The position numbers and the translations under genes are program-made. Shown piece by piece: positions 1 to 4,530 of a stretch of DNA of 5,640 nucleotides. This DNA is from Candidatus Woesearchaeota archaeon (lineage in GTDB: Archaea; Nanobdellota; Nanobdellia; Woesearchaeales; SKIA01), in the NCBI GenBank assembly GCA_007128245.1, contig SKXU01000037.1, positions 1 through 5,640 on the forward strand. The letters are read 5' to 3'. The notes beneath the pieces are model-generated. The model was not told where the DNA came from. It made no database searches and saw only the letters and a program-made list of their open reading frames with translations. How positions within the stretch are numbered: the stretch's first letter is position 1; every line of letters starts with the position of its first letter.

Positions 1-1004
1 TACACCCGTATATCGATACTCCATCGGTGGACGCCAGGAGCAAGGTTTCCGCAACGAACAACGTCTACAACCTTCGCAGATCTGCCTAGTTCTGCGATAC
101 GTCCTGGGAGTTTTTTCGCGAATTCCTGAACTTCTTCTTCTGTAGAAAAATGATAGAGGTGTATCATTCCTTGTGGCGCACACGCGGGCACTGCAACATC
201 AAGAAAGTCTTGTGCGGTGTGGGGCAGTGGCATGGTGATACGGTCAAAAGTTCCGAGTGTCGGCACAACTTCTCTTACATCTCCGCAGAGCACACGCACA
301 TTCTCAGCCGTATTTTGCTTCACATTATGCTCTGCGTATCTGTGTGCGTCCTCATTCAGTTCCACTCCGATGATTTCTTGTGCTTGTGAGAGCGCGCTGA
401 TAACAAGAGGAAATGGTGCTATCCCTGAGAACATGCACAATACTCGCTCACCTGGTTGTACAAGAGAAGCGACGCGTTTTCTCTCAGTTGCTGAGCGCAC
501 AGAGTAGTATGTTTTTCTGATATCGAGCGTGAGCCGTACACCGTTTTCTACTACCGTGGTTTCAAAACGTGGCTCGCCAGCAAGGTGCTTGTAGTCTTGT
601 AGGCGTAGCTCTCCTGCATGCGCACCATCTTTGCGTACGACGGTTTGTATTGCTGGTTGCAGCTCAAGCAAGGTCTGTGCGATGAGTGTTTCTTTGTGTC
701 GCAGTTCTTCGTCAATCTCGAGGATAGCAATGTCTCCAACGAGATCATATGCAGTCTTGAGGCGTTCGAGCTCTTCAGGTGCTAGTACTTCTTTGAGTGC
801 TTGTCGCAGACTGGGGGTTGGCGCGGGCTTGTTCTCAAGGTCCGCTTCGACTACCTCGTATCCTTTGATGTGCTCAGTGACTGCTATGAGAAGCGTGTCA
901 TCTTCTTTTCTTGGTTTACGCGAAGTGTCAATGACTCCTCGTGCTTCAAGTTCTGTGCGAATGCGCTGCGCGTCTTTGAGCGGTGCACGTACTGCTAAGT
1001 TCAT
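1..1004 (-). CDS. trm5: tRNA (guanine(37)-N1)-methyltransferase Trm5, C-terminal end at window edge
   Basis: Trm5 transfers a methyl group from S-adenosylmethionine to N1 of G37, next to the tRNA anticodon, and so protects the reading frame. Counting from the start chosen here, an N-terminal D1-like domain (about 1-45) is followed by the DLVGDIAI segment (87-94), the DIRKTYYSVR..ER block (161-175), the SAM-binding motif I region MFSGIAPFPL (191-200), VELN (214-217), GDV (241-243) and MPLP (258-261). The frame is open to base 3 (334 codons); the last two bases in this frame read TA, so a stop could come at once. Length matches the roughly 336 residues I recall for the Methanocaldococcus enzyme. 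An in-frame ATG lies two codons upstream at 1010. I prefer 1004 because a TATA-like box sits at -29 to -23 from it, as for leaderless genes nearby. Oddity: the usual NLP motif reads PLP. It lies 28 bases downstream of fen. Confidence 0.9.
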   Translation of the reverse strand, partial: MNLAVRAPLKDAQRIRTELEARGVIDTSRKPRKEDDTLLIAVTEHIKGYEVVEADLENKPAPTPSLRQALKEVLAPEELERLKTAYDLVGDIAILEIDEELRHKETLIAQTLLELQPAIQTVVRKDGAHAGELRLQDYKHLAGEPRFETTVVENGVRLTLDIRKTYYSVRSATERKRVASLVQPGERVLCMFSGIAPFPLVISALSQAQEIIGVELNEDAHRYAEHNVKQNTAENVRVLCGDVREVVPTLGTFDRITMPLPHTAQDFLDVAVPACAPQGMIHLYHFSTEEEVQEFAKKLPGRIAELGRSAKVVDVVRCGNLAPGVHRWSIDIRV

Positions 1005-1026
1005 ATTCATGAGAAGACAAGCAGTG

Positions 1027-1033
1027 TTTATAA
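1027..1033 (-). promoter_or_regulatory. TATA-like box of trm5
   Basis: TTATAAA on the minus strand, in the short gap between fen and trm5. It is centred about 26 bases before the ATG at 1004 but only about 20 before the ATG at 1010. Transcription would then begin at or near 1004, giving a leaderless mRNA. This is a motif-and-spacing call only. Confidence 0.55.
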
Positions 1034-1038
1034 TGGTT

Positions 1039-2064
1039 TTAGAAGAATTCTCCAAGGCCTTTTTGTTGCTTGGCTACTGTGAGTTTGTCAAGCGCTGTTG
1101 ATACGCGGTCTGCTGAGAATTCGAACTCGTCAACAAGTAGTCGCACCACTGCTTCTCGGTCGATACTTTTCCATTCTGGAGTGAATTCGTTTGTTGTAGG
1201 CATCTTCGTGATTACTTCATAGACTGTCTCCCATGACACGTCTTGGTGGGCGTCCCAATCAGCTGCTGTAAAGAGTGCGTTGAGGTCTTCTTTGTGTTCT
1301 TGTACGAGCTTGAGTCCTTTTTTTGGCCCAAGTCCTTTGATTCCTTTTGGGTTAAAGTCTGTTCCCACAAGCATTCCGAGTGCGATGAGTTGTGTTTGCG
1401 TTATCTCAAGACGGTCAAGTTCTTTTTCGAGGGTGATGATTTCTGGGTTGATGGTGTAGTAGCTGCTCGTTCCTGGGCGTTTTCGTTTACCGCTGATAGA
1501 GAGGTTTCTGAGCATTTTTGGCGCTCCGAATAGCAAGCAGTCCATATCTTGACTGACGACGTAGTCTGCAATTCCTTCTCGTACAAGGCGTGCGGCTTGT
1601 GCTTCTGCTTCTGAGGGCGCAGTCATCCACGGTATTCCTAGTGCGTCAAGGAGTTGTTGCGTCTCTTTGACCATGTCTTTTGTGAGAACTGCTACTCTTC
1701 CAGCGTATTTTTTCATTCCTGCAATGTCGTCTTCTTGTGTTGCTTTCTCGAGTTGTTTTGCTGCGTGTTGTTTTGCTTGTTTTCGTCGCGTAATCTCTGC
1801 TGCTTTCAAATCAGGTGTTTTTCCATCAAAGACGAAGATGAGTTTGTGCTGGTGTCCCATGAAGTTGGTGATGCGAGAAAACAGTCCTACCATGTGACTT
1901 GTTACTCGTCCACTGCTGTTTTTGAGTGGTGTTCCATCGCGCGTTCTGATTGTTGTGAGGAATTGGTAGAGCATGTTATATGCGTCTATTGCAAGTACGC
2001 GGTGTGCAAGGTCTTCTACAGTAACTTCTTCTCCGTCAAGTAAGCTACTAATTGCTGTTCCCAA
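1039..2064 (-). CDS. fen: Flap endonuclease 1 (FEN1/XPG family)
   Basis: FEN1 is a metal-dependent structure-specific nuclease that removes 5' flaps during Okazaki fragment maturation and base excision repair. All the expected acidic metal ligands are visible: D27 (AIDAYN), D80 (FVFDGK), E152 and E154 (APSEAEAQ), D173 and D175 (SQDMDCLLFG) and D236 (GTDFN). A helix-hairpin-helix-like GIKGLGPKKGLKL follows D236. The extreme C terminus, QKGLGEFF, is a textbook PIP box (QxxLxxFF) for binding PCNA. The 341-residue length is usual for archaeal FEN1. The start is TTG, giving MGTAISSLL, which aligns with the family's conserved MGV-type N terminus; no nearby in-frame ATG fits better. The start lies 17 bases inside the end of the upstream 311-aa gene, and no TATA-like box is seen at leaderless spacing, so translation from a shared mRNA is likely. 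Confidence 0.97.
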   Translation of the reverse strand: MGTAISSLLDGEEVTVEDLAHRVLAIDAYNMLYQFLTTIRTRDGTPLKNSSGRVTSHMVGLFSRITNFMGHQHKLIFVFDGKTPDLKAAEITRRKQAKQHAAKQLEKATQEDDIAGMKKYAGRVAVLTKDMVKETQQLLDALGIPWMTAPSEAEAQAARLVREGIADYVVSQDMDCLLFGAPKMLRNLSISGKRKRPGTSSYYTINPEIITLEKELDRLEITQTQLIALGMLVGTDFNPKGIKGLGPKKGLKLVQEHKEDLNALFTAADWDAHQDVSWETVYEVITKMPTTNEFTPEWKSIDREAVVRLLVDEFEFSADRVSTALDKLTVAKQQKGLGEFF

Positions 2065-2983
2065 GTTCCACCACCGTGATTTCTTGTAGTTCGTTGTTTT
2101 CTTTTGCTTTTTTTGTTACTGTTCCTGTGGTGATATACAGCGCAGGAAGCATCTTACTTTTGGCAGTAAGTATTGCTGCTGCGAGATCTCCGTCGTTTGA
2201 GCTTTTCTTGCTTTTTGCTTTACAGTAGTACGTGATGTTTCCGACTGGCGTTGGAAGACGTATTTTTGCGTCTATCTCACTGTTCTTGCGCACTTCATCA
2301 AGGCTGAGGACAGTGATGTTTTTGTCTTTGAAATATGTGAGGAGTTGTTGTGCAAAGTCGCTTTCTGCTTGGATAAGTGCTTGTTGCTGTTCTGTTTTTT
2401 GTTGCGTGGGCGCTTTTTTTTGTTGCTCAGCCGATGGTTTTTGTTGTGCGCGAGGTTGCTGCTTATTCGTTTTTTCAGGGGGGTCTTGTGGCACTTCTTC
2501 TTTTCTTGGAGTGGGAACTTCTTGTTGTGTTGTCTGTATTCCAAGAAGTCGCTTTATTTTTTCTTGTGCTTCTTCTGTGCTCAACAAATACCATTTGTAA
2601 AATGTTTCTTCGCCTTGTGTTGTTTTTACGTGAAGCGGTTTTGCGAAGTCTTTTATGTTTTGCAGGGCGACGCGTGTGAGTGGGTCTTGCGTGCTTGCTC
2701 GCATGATTTGTTCTTCTTTGAGTCTTTTTGCTACTCTGCGGTCTTTTTCGTTAAGATGATCAATGAGTGATTCTAATTTTGGGATGTGCTCGGGCGTGTA
2801 CGCAAAGCTTGATGTTCCGAGTTGTACGTGTGTCAGGCGTACTTTTCCTTCTTTTTGTAGGTCTGATAAGTAAATGTTTATCAGCATGCTGTCTGGTTGT
2901 GCGAGGTGTTGCTTGATTTTGTTTGGCACGACCGGTCCGAGTTGTCGTACTGCTTGGAGAACTTCTTCTGGTGTGATGCGCAT
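2048..2983 (-). CDS. Winged-helix protein with C-terminal degenerate nuclease-fold-like domain
   Basis: A 311-residue soluble protein without a named function. Residues 1-65 read as a winged helix (TPEEVLQAVRQLGPVVPNKI, then SDLQKEGKVRLTHVQLG and an FAYTPE wing). A charged helix (about 66-95) leads to a block DPLTRVALQNIKDFA (100-114) and FYKWYLL (128-134). A Gln/Lys/Pro-rich linker, about 150-205, is probably disordered. The C-terminal domain (about 207-305) runs SEIDAKIRLPTPVG, then TYYCKAKSKK, then GDLAAAILTAKSK and LPALYITTG. That order of strand, D238, Lys-rich strand, helix and strand recalls the restriction-endonuclease-like PD-(D/E)XK fold, but the E of ExK is missing, so it may be inactive or use a migrated acid such as D264 or D266. 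I recall similar uncharacterised proteins in Woesearchaeota. A DNA-binding role is inferred from the winged helix and the overlap with fen. Confidence 0.8.
   Translation of the reverse strand: MRITPEEVLQAVRQLGPVVPNKIKQHLAQPDSMLINIYLSDLQKEGKVRLTHVQLGTSSFAYTPEHIPKLESLIDHLNEKDRRVAKRLKEEQIMRASTQDPLTRVALQNIKDFAKPLHVKTTQGEETFYKWYLLSTEEAQEKIKRLLGIQTTQQEVPTPRKEEVPQDPPEKTNKQQPRAQQKPSAEQQKKAPTQQKTEQQQALIQAESDFAQQLLTYFKDKNITVLSLDEVRKNSEIDAKIRLPTPVGNITYYCKAKSKKSSNDGDLAAAILTAKSKMLPALYITTGTVTKKAKENNELQEITVVELGNSN
2069..2075 (-). promoter_or_regulatory. Shine-Dalgarno-like site supporting the fen TTG start
   Basis: GGTGGTG on the minus strand ends 4 bases before the TTG and differs at one base from GGAGGTG, the complement of the archaeal 16S rRNA tail. 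It lies inside the end of the upstream coding sequence. Together with the absence of a TATA-like box, it suggests that fen is read from a polycistronic mRNA, unlike its leaderless neighbours. Confidence 0.5.
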
Positions 2984-3005
2984 ACACGTGTTTGGTGAGG
3001 CGCGC

Positions 3006-3013
3006 TATTTATT
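3006..3013 (-). promoter_or_regulatory. TATA-like box of the 311-aa gene
   Basis: AATAAATA on the minus strand spans -30 to -23 relative to the ATG at 2983, the spacing expected when transcription starts at the ATG. No Shine-Dalgarno-like site is seen in the bases just upstream of that ATG, which fits a leaderless transcript. Confidence 0.6.
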
Positions 3014-3021
3014 GCTTGTGC

Positions 3022-3276
3022 TTACTCGGCAAGAATTTGTTTTGTGATATCCACTTCTGAAATAATCATTGCGGGTACCATCACATATTTTTTTTGTCCG
3101 TCCATGAGTTTGAGCACTCCGTGTTTAAAGCTGACAAACTCTCCTATCACTTCTTTTATTGCTCCAAACCGTATGCGTGCGATGGGGTGGTTGTGACTTA
3201 TTGTCACTTGCACGCGGTCTCCTGGTGTTGTGTGTGAAAAAACTGTGTTTGCTTCTTTTAGTCCTGTGTTATTCAT
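3022..3276 (-). CDS. Small beta-rich protein of unknown function (84 aa)
   Basis: I do not recognise this protein. After a short polar N terminus, the sequence alternates strand-like segments and turns: PGDRVQVTISHN (18-29), ARIRFGAIKEVIGEFVSF (33-50), GVLKLMDGQKKYVMVP (53-68) and AMIISEVDI (69-77). Such a run of about five short strands suggests a small beta-barrel of SH3 or Sm type, which could bind nucleic acid. This is inference from the pattern, and the canonical Sm signature residues are not clear. The gene sits 31 bases after endA and 38 bases before the 311-aa gene on the same strand, with its own TATA-like box. The ATG is chosen for that box, and coding-like composition supports it as real. 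Confidence 0.75.
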   Translation of the reverse strand: MNNTGLKEANTVFSHTTPGDRVQVTISHNHPIARIRFGAIKEVIGEFVSFKHGVLKLMDGQKKYVMVPAMIISEVDITKQILAE

Positions 3277-3297
3277 GGTATGTTCTGGAAGTACTTG

Positions 3298-3304
3298 TTA
3301 TTAA
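3298..3304 (-). promoter_or_regulatory. TATA-like box of the 84-aa gene
   Basis: TTAATAA on the minus strand at -28 to -22 from the ATG at 3276, just after the endA stop codon. The spacing fits a leaderless transcript, but the box is a weaker match than the others. Confidence 0.45.
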
Positions 3305-3307
3305 GTT

Positions 3308-3862
3308 CTAGGGTCGTACCCAGCGGATTTCGTAGTAGGTTACGTCTCCTTCGTCGTCTACGATTCCTATCATGAGTCGTTTTTTTGTTGAGTGGGCAAC
3401 GCGATTTTTTGCTGCGAACTCGTACCATGTGAGTTGTTCTCCTTCGTGTACGGGATACACTACCCATCGTGCGTGGTCTTCTCCGGGTTTGATTCCTCTG
3501 TCGTACACGCGGAAGTCTGCTCCGAATTTGAGTGCTGTTTTGACTACGTACCCTCGGTTTCGCATGTCTTTGAAGATTGCGTATCGCACCCAGAAGTTTG
3601 GTTCTACTTTTCGTGCTTTTCGCAGGTATGCTTCGAATGTGATTGGTTTGTTTTTGCCATCGTGTATGGTGATGCGCCCTTTTTCTTGTAGGTAGAGTCC
3701 CTCTTGTAGGCTCAGCTGAAGTTTTCCGTCTTCGAGGATGACTCCGTACGCGCTTTGTGAGTACAGCTCTCGTGCTTCATCTGATGCTGCGAGAAGAACG
3801 CGCTCTCGTGCGAGTAGTGCTGGGATGGGTTGTTTTCGAGGTCTTTCTTGTTCTTCGCTCAT
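3308..3862 (-). CDS. endA: tRNA-splicing endonuclease EndA
   Basis: EndA cuts the bulge-helix-bulge at the two exon-intron junctions of precursor tRNA, leaving 2',3'-cyclic phosphates. The catalytic triad is clear: Y120 (FRVYDRG), H130 (DHARWVVYPV) and K161 (AHSTKKRLMIGIVDD). The spacings of 10 and 31 residues are the same as in the Methanocaldococcus enzyme (Y115, H125, K156). Residues 1 to about 65 form the N-terminal domain, and about 85-184 the catalytic domain ending in TYYEIRWVRP. At 184 residues it is the short single-repeat form that normally assembles as a homotetramer; there is no second fused repeat here. The ATG at 3862 is preceded by no Shine-Dalgarno-like site but by a TATA-like box at about -26. 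It is the first gene of the minus-strand run and is transcribed away from the Lys/Ala-repeat gene. Confidence 0.96.
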   Translation of the reverse strand: MSEEQERPRKQPIPALLARERVLLAASDEARELYSQSAYGVILEDGKLQLSLQEGLYLQEKGRITIHDGKNKPITFEAYLRKARKVEPNFWVRYAIFKDMRNRGYVVKTALKFGADFRVYDRGIKPGEDHARWVVYPVHEGEQLTWYEFAAKNRVAHSTKKRLMIGIVDDEGDVTYYEIRWVRP

Positions 3863-3883
3863 GGGGTTGGTGTGTTGGCCGTG

Positions 3884-3892
3884 TTTAAAAAA
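3884..3892 (-). promoter_or_regulatory. TATA-like box of endA
   Basis: TTTTTTAAA on the minus strand spans -30 to -22 relative to the ATG at 3862. The bases between box and ATG are C/A-rich (CCAACACACCAACCCC) with no ribosome-binding site, which suggests a leaderless mRNA. Confidence 0.6.
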
Positions 3893-3959
3893 GAACCGTC
3901 TTTCTTATTTTTGTATACCAGTAGTTTATTTTCCATATCTCTTTAAAACTGTGGTTTCC

Positions 3960-3967
3960 CATATACA
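3960..3967 (+). promoter_or_regulatory. Candidate TATA-like box of the Lys/Ala-repeat gene
   Basis: CATATACA lies about 70 bases before the ATG at 4033. If used, transcription would begin near 3990, giving a leader of about 40 bases that contains an AGGAGCTGA site. A second candidate, TTTAAAAC at 3941-3948, would start transcription near 3971. There is no TATA-like box at leaderless distance from 4033, so this gene, unlike its neighbours, should have a 5' leader. Confidence 0.4.
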
Positions 3968-3971
3968 CGCA

Positions 3972-3987
3972 ATTTCCCTTGGGAAAT
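3972..3987. promoter_or_regulatory. Perfect 16-bp dyad, operator-like
   Basis: ATTTCCC, then TT, then GGGAAAT: two perfect 7-base arms separated by 2 bases. The gap is too small for an RNA hairpin loop, so a dimeric DNA-binding protein is the likelier reading. It lies between the CATATACA box and its predicted transcription start, where a repressor would block initiation. The binding factor is unknown. Confidence 0.4.
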
Positions 3988-4009
3988 CCACCCGATCACG
4001 CTCCCAAAG

Positions 4010-4018
4010 AGGAGCTGA
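4010..4018 (+). promoter_or_regulatory. Shine-Dalgarno-like site in the leader of the Lys/Ala-repeat gene
   Basis: AGGAGCTGA matches AGGAGGTGA at 8 of 9 bases. It is 14 bases from the ATG at 4033 but an ideal 7 bases from an out-of-frame ATG at 4026, which opens a 10-codon ORF ending at 4058. A weaker AAGGT (4021-4025) lies 7 bases before 4033. The layout is ambiguous as to which start is favoured. Confidence 0.45.
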
Positions 4019-4032
4019 CGAAGGTATGGTCC

Positions 4033-4251
4033 ATGCCAGTTACGAAGAAATCTGCTAAGAAGGCGGTTGCAAAAAAGGCTGCTCCTAAGAGAGTCGCCAA
4101 AAGGCCCGCAAAGAAACCAGCAGCAAAAAAGACGGTGAAAAAGGCAGTTAAGAAAGCTGCTCCTAAGAAAGCTGCTAAAAAGGCTGTTGCAAAAAAGCCT
4201 GCTAAAAAAACCGTCAAAAAAGTTGCTAAGAAGCCTGCTAAAAAGAAATAA
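4033..4251 (+). CDS. Lys/Ala-repeat basic protein, histone H1-tail-like (72 aa)
   Basis: A 72-residue protein built almost only from K, A, V, P and T. By count it has 31 Lys and 2 Arg, no acidic residue and no aromatic residue. Basic pairs (KK or KR) recur every 4 or 5 residues from positions 5 to 71, with AKKP, TVKK and AAPKK units repeated. This resembles the C-terminal tails of histone H1 and the bacterial Hc1/Hc2 and AlgP-type proteins, so a DNA-compacting or RNA-binding role is a fair inference; no globular domain is visible. The ATG at 4033 is chosen because the repeat begins right after it. A TTG at 3979 would add 18 residues of unrelated composition and lies in the dyad. DNA-level repeats (GCTGCTCCTAAGA at 4078 and 4156, and TTGCAAAAAAG at 4067 and 4187) point to internal duplication, and copy number may vary between strains. 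Confidence 0.8.
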   Translation: MPVTKKSAKKAVAKKAAPKRVAKRPAKKPAAKKTVKKAVKKAAPKKAAKKAVAKKPAKKTVKKVAKKPAKKK

Positions 4252-4262
4252 TTTCATAAAAA

Positions 4263-4303
4263 AAGCAAGAATAGCTTCTTAATTTGTTTTTTATTTTTTA
4301 TTT
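4263..4303 (+). terminator. T-rich terminator after the Lys/Ala-repeat gene
   Basis: A weak hairpin (AAGAA, loop TAGC, TTCTT at 4267-4280) is followed by a long T-rich tract at 4283-4303 that includes two runs of six Ts. Archaeal RNA polymerase stops at such T tracts with little need for a hairpin. It begins 12 bases after the stop codon. Confidence 0.6.
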
Positions 4304-4358
4304 CACTTCTTTATTTGGATTGAACGTTTTTCACAAGTTTTTTAAGCAAATAAAACAA

Positions 4359-4367
4359 TTATTTAAG
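4359..4367 (+). promoter_or_regulatory. TATA-like box before the Lys-rich micro-ORF
   Basis: TTATTTAAG lies between the T-rich terminator and the micro-ORF. Centred near 4363, it predicts a transcription start around 4387-4391. That is at or just after the ATG at 4385, next to the GTG at 4391 and about 10 bases before the ATG at 4400. The gap from 4304 to 4358 holds nothing else I can support. Confidence 0.45.
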
Positions 4368-4386
4368 CATCCCAATCCGTAGGGAT

Positions 4387-4394
4387 GGGGGTGA
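4387..4394 (+). promoter_or_regulatory. Shine-Dalgarno-like site of the micro-ORF
   Basis: GGGGGTGA differs at one base from GGAGGTGA and ends 5 bases before the ATG at 4400, a normal archaeal spacing. It is the main reason for choosing that start over the in-frame ATG at 4385 or GTG at 4391. Confidence 0.5.
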
Positions 4395-4399
4395 CGCGT

Positions 4400-4447
4400 A
4401 TGGCTGCAAAAAAACCCGCTAAAGGTGCTGGTAAAAAGAAGAAATAG
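4400..4447 (+). CDS. Lys-rich micro-ORF (15 aa; 20 aa from ATG 4385)
   Basis: Encodes MAAKKPAKGAGKKKK and a TAG stop. Lys makes up 7 of 15 residues (K4, K5, K8, K12-K15) and the rest are Ala, Gly, Pro and Met, the style of the Lys/Ala-repeat protein about 150 bases upstream. In-frame ATG 4385 and GTG 4391 could extend it to 20 or 18 residues. A TATA-like box, a well-spaced Shine-Dalgarno-like site and a following hairpin with T tract make it look like an independent transcription unit rather than chance. It may be a minimal nucleic-acid-binding peptide, a decayed copy of its neighbour, or the marker of a small RNA. I do not know a named family for it. Confidence 0.5.
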   Translation: MAAKKPAKGAGKKKK

Positions 4448-4458
4448 TTTCTTCTCAC

Positions 4459-4494
4459 GTTCCCACTCAAGGAACTCCTTTTTGTCTTTTTTCC
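4459..4494 (+). terminator. Hairpin and T-rich terminator after the micro-ORF
   Basis: GTTCC (4459-4463) pairs with GGAAC (4471-4475) around a 7-base loop, followed by TTTTT, then G, TC and a run of six Ts to about 4492. It begins 11 bases after the micro-ORF stop and ends just before the rnz promoter, separating the two units. Confidence 0.6.
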
Positions 4495-4500
4495 TTACGA

Positions 4501-4508
4501 TTTTTATA
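4501..4508 (+). promoter_or_regulatory. TATA-like box of rnz
   Basis: TTTTTATA spans -30 to -23 relative to the ATG at 4531. The bases just before the ATG are pyrimidine-rich with no Shine-Dalgarno-like site, so rnz is probably leaderless. Confidence 0.65.
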
Positions 4509-4530
4509 CCATCACCTATTTTCTCTTTCA

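Noticed and set aside
150..507. Short plus-strand ORFs in the first 500 bases
   Set aside because: They are antisense to the catalytic domain of Trm5 and have no start signals or recognisable motifs.
631..1101. A 156-codon plus-strand ORF opposite trm5
   Set aside because: It lies antisense to a clear Trm5 reading frame, is very Ser/Arg-rich as reverse-strand frames of such genes often are, and shows no known motif.
2232..2770. Cys/Phe-rich plus-strand ORFs that look like membrane or zinc proteins
   Set aside because: They are reverse readings of the Gln/Lys-rich linker and following segment of the 311-aa protein; antisense of CAA and AAG codons gives Cys, Leu and Phe runs.
3979..4032. TTG start extending the Lys/Ala-repeat protein by 18 residues
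   Set aside because: The added segment has unrelated composition, the TTG sits in the middle of the dyad at the predicted transcription start, and no ribosome-binding site precedes it.
3863..4032. Possible tRNA or small RNA gene in the divergent intergenic region
   Set aside because: I found no cloverleaf or TTC-loop pattern; the region is explained by two promoters, a dyad and a leader.
4045..4248. Regular repeats that could suggest a CRISPR-like array
   Set aside because: The period is 12-15 bases and follows codons for Lys pairs with Ala, Pro and Val; there are no constant repeats with unique spacers.
3943..4257. Phe/Leu-rich minus-strand ORFs resembling membrane proteins
   Set aside because: They mirror the Lys/Ala repeat on the plus strand; Lys codons read in reverse give Phe and Leu, and no promoter or ribosome site supports them.
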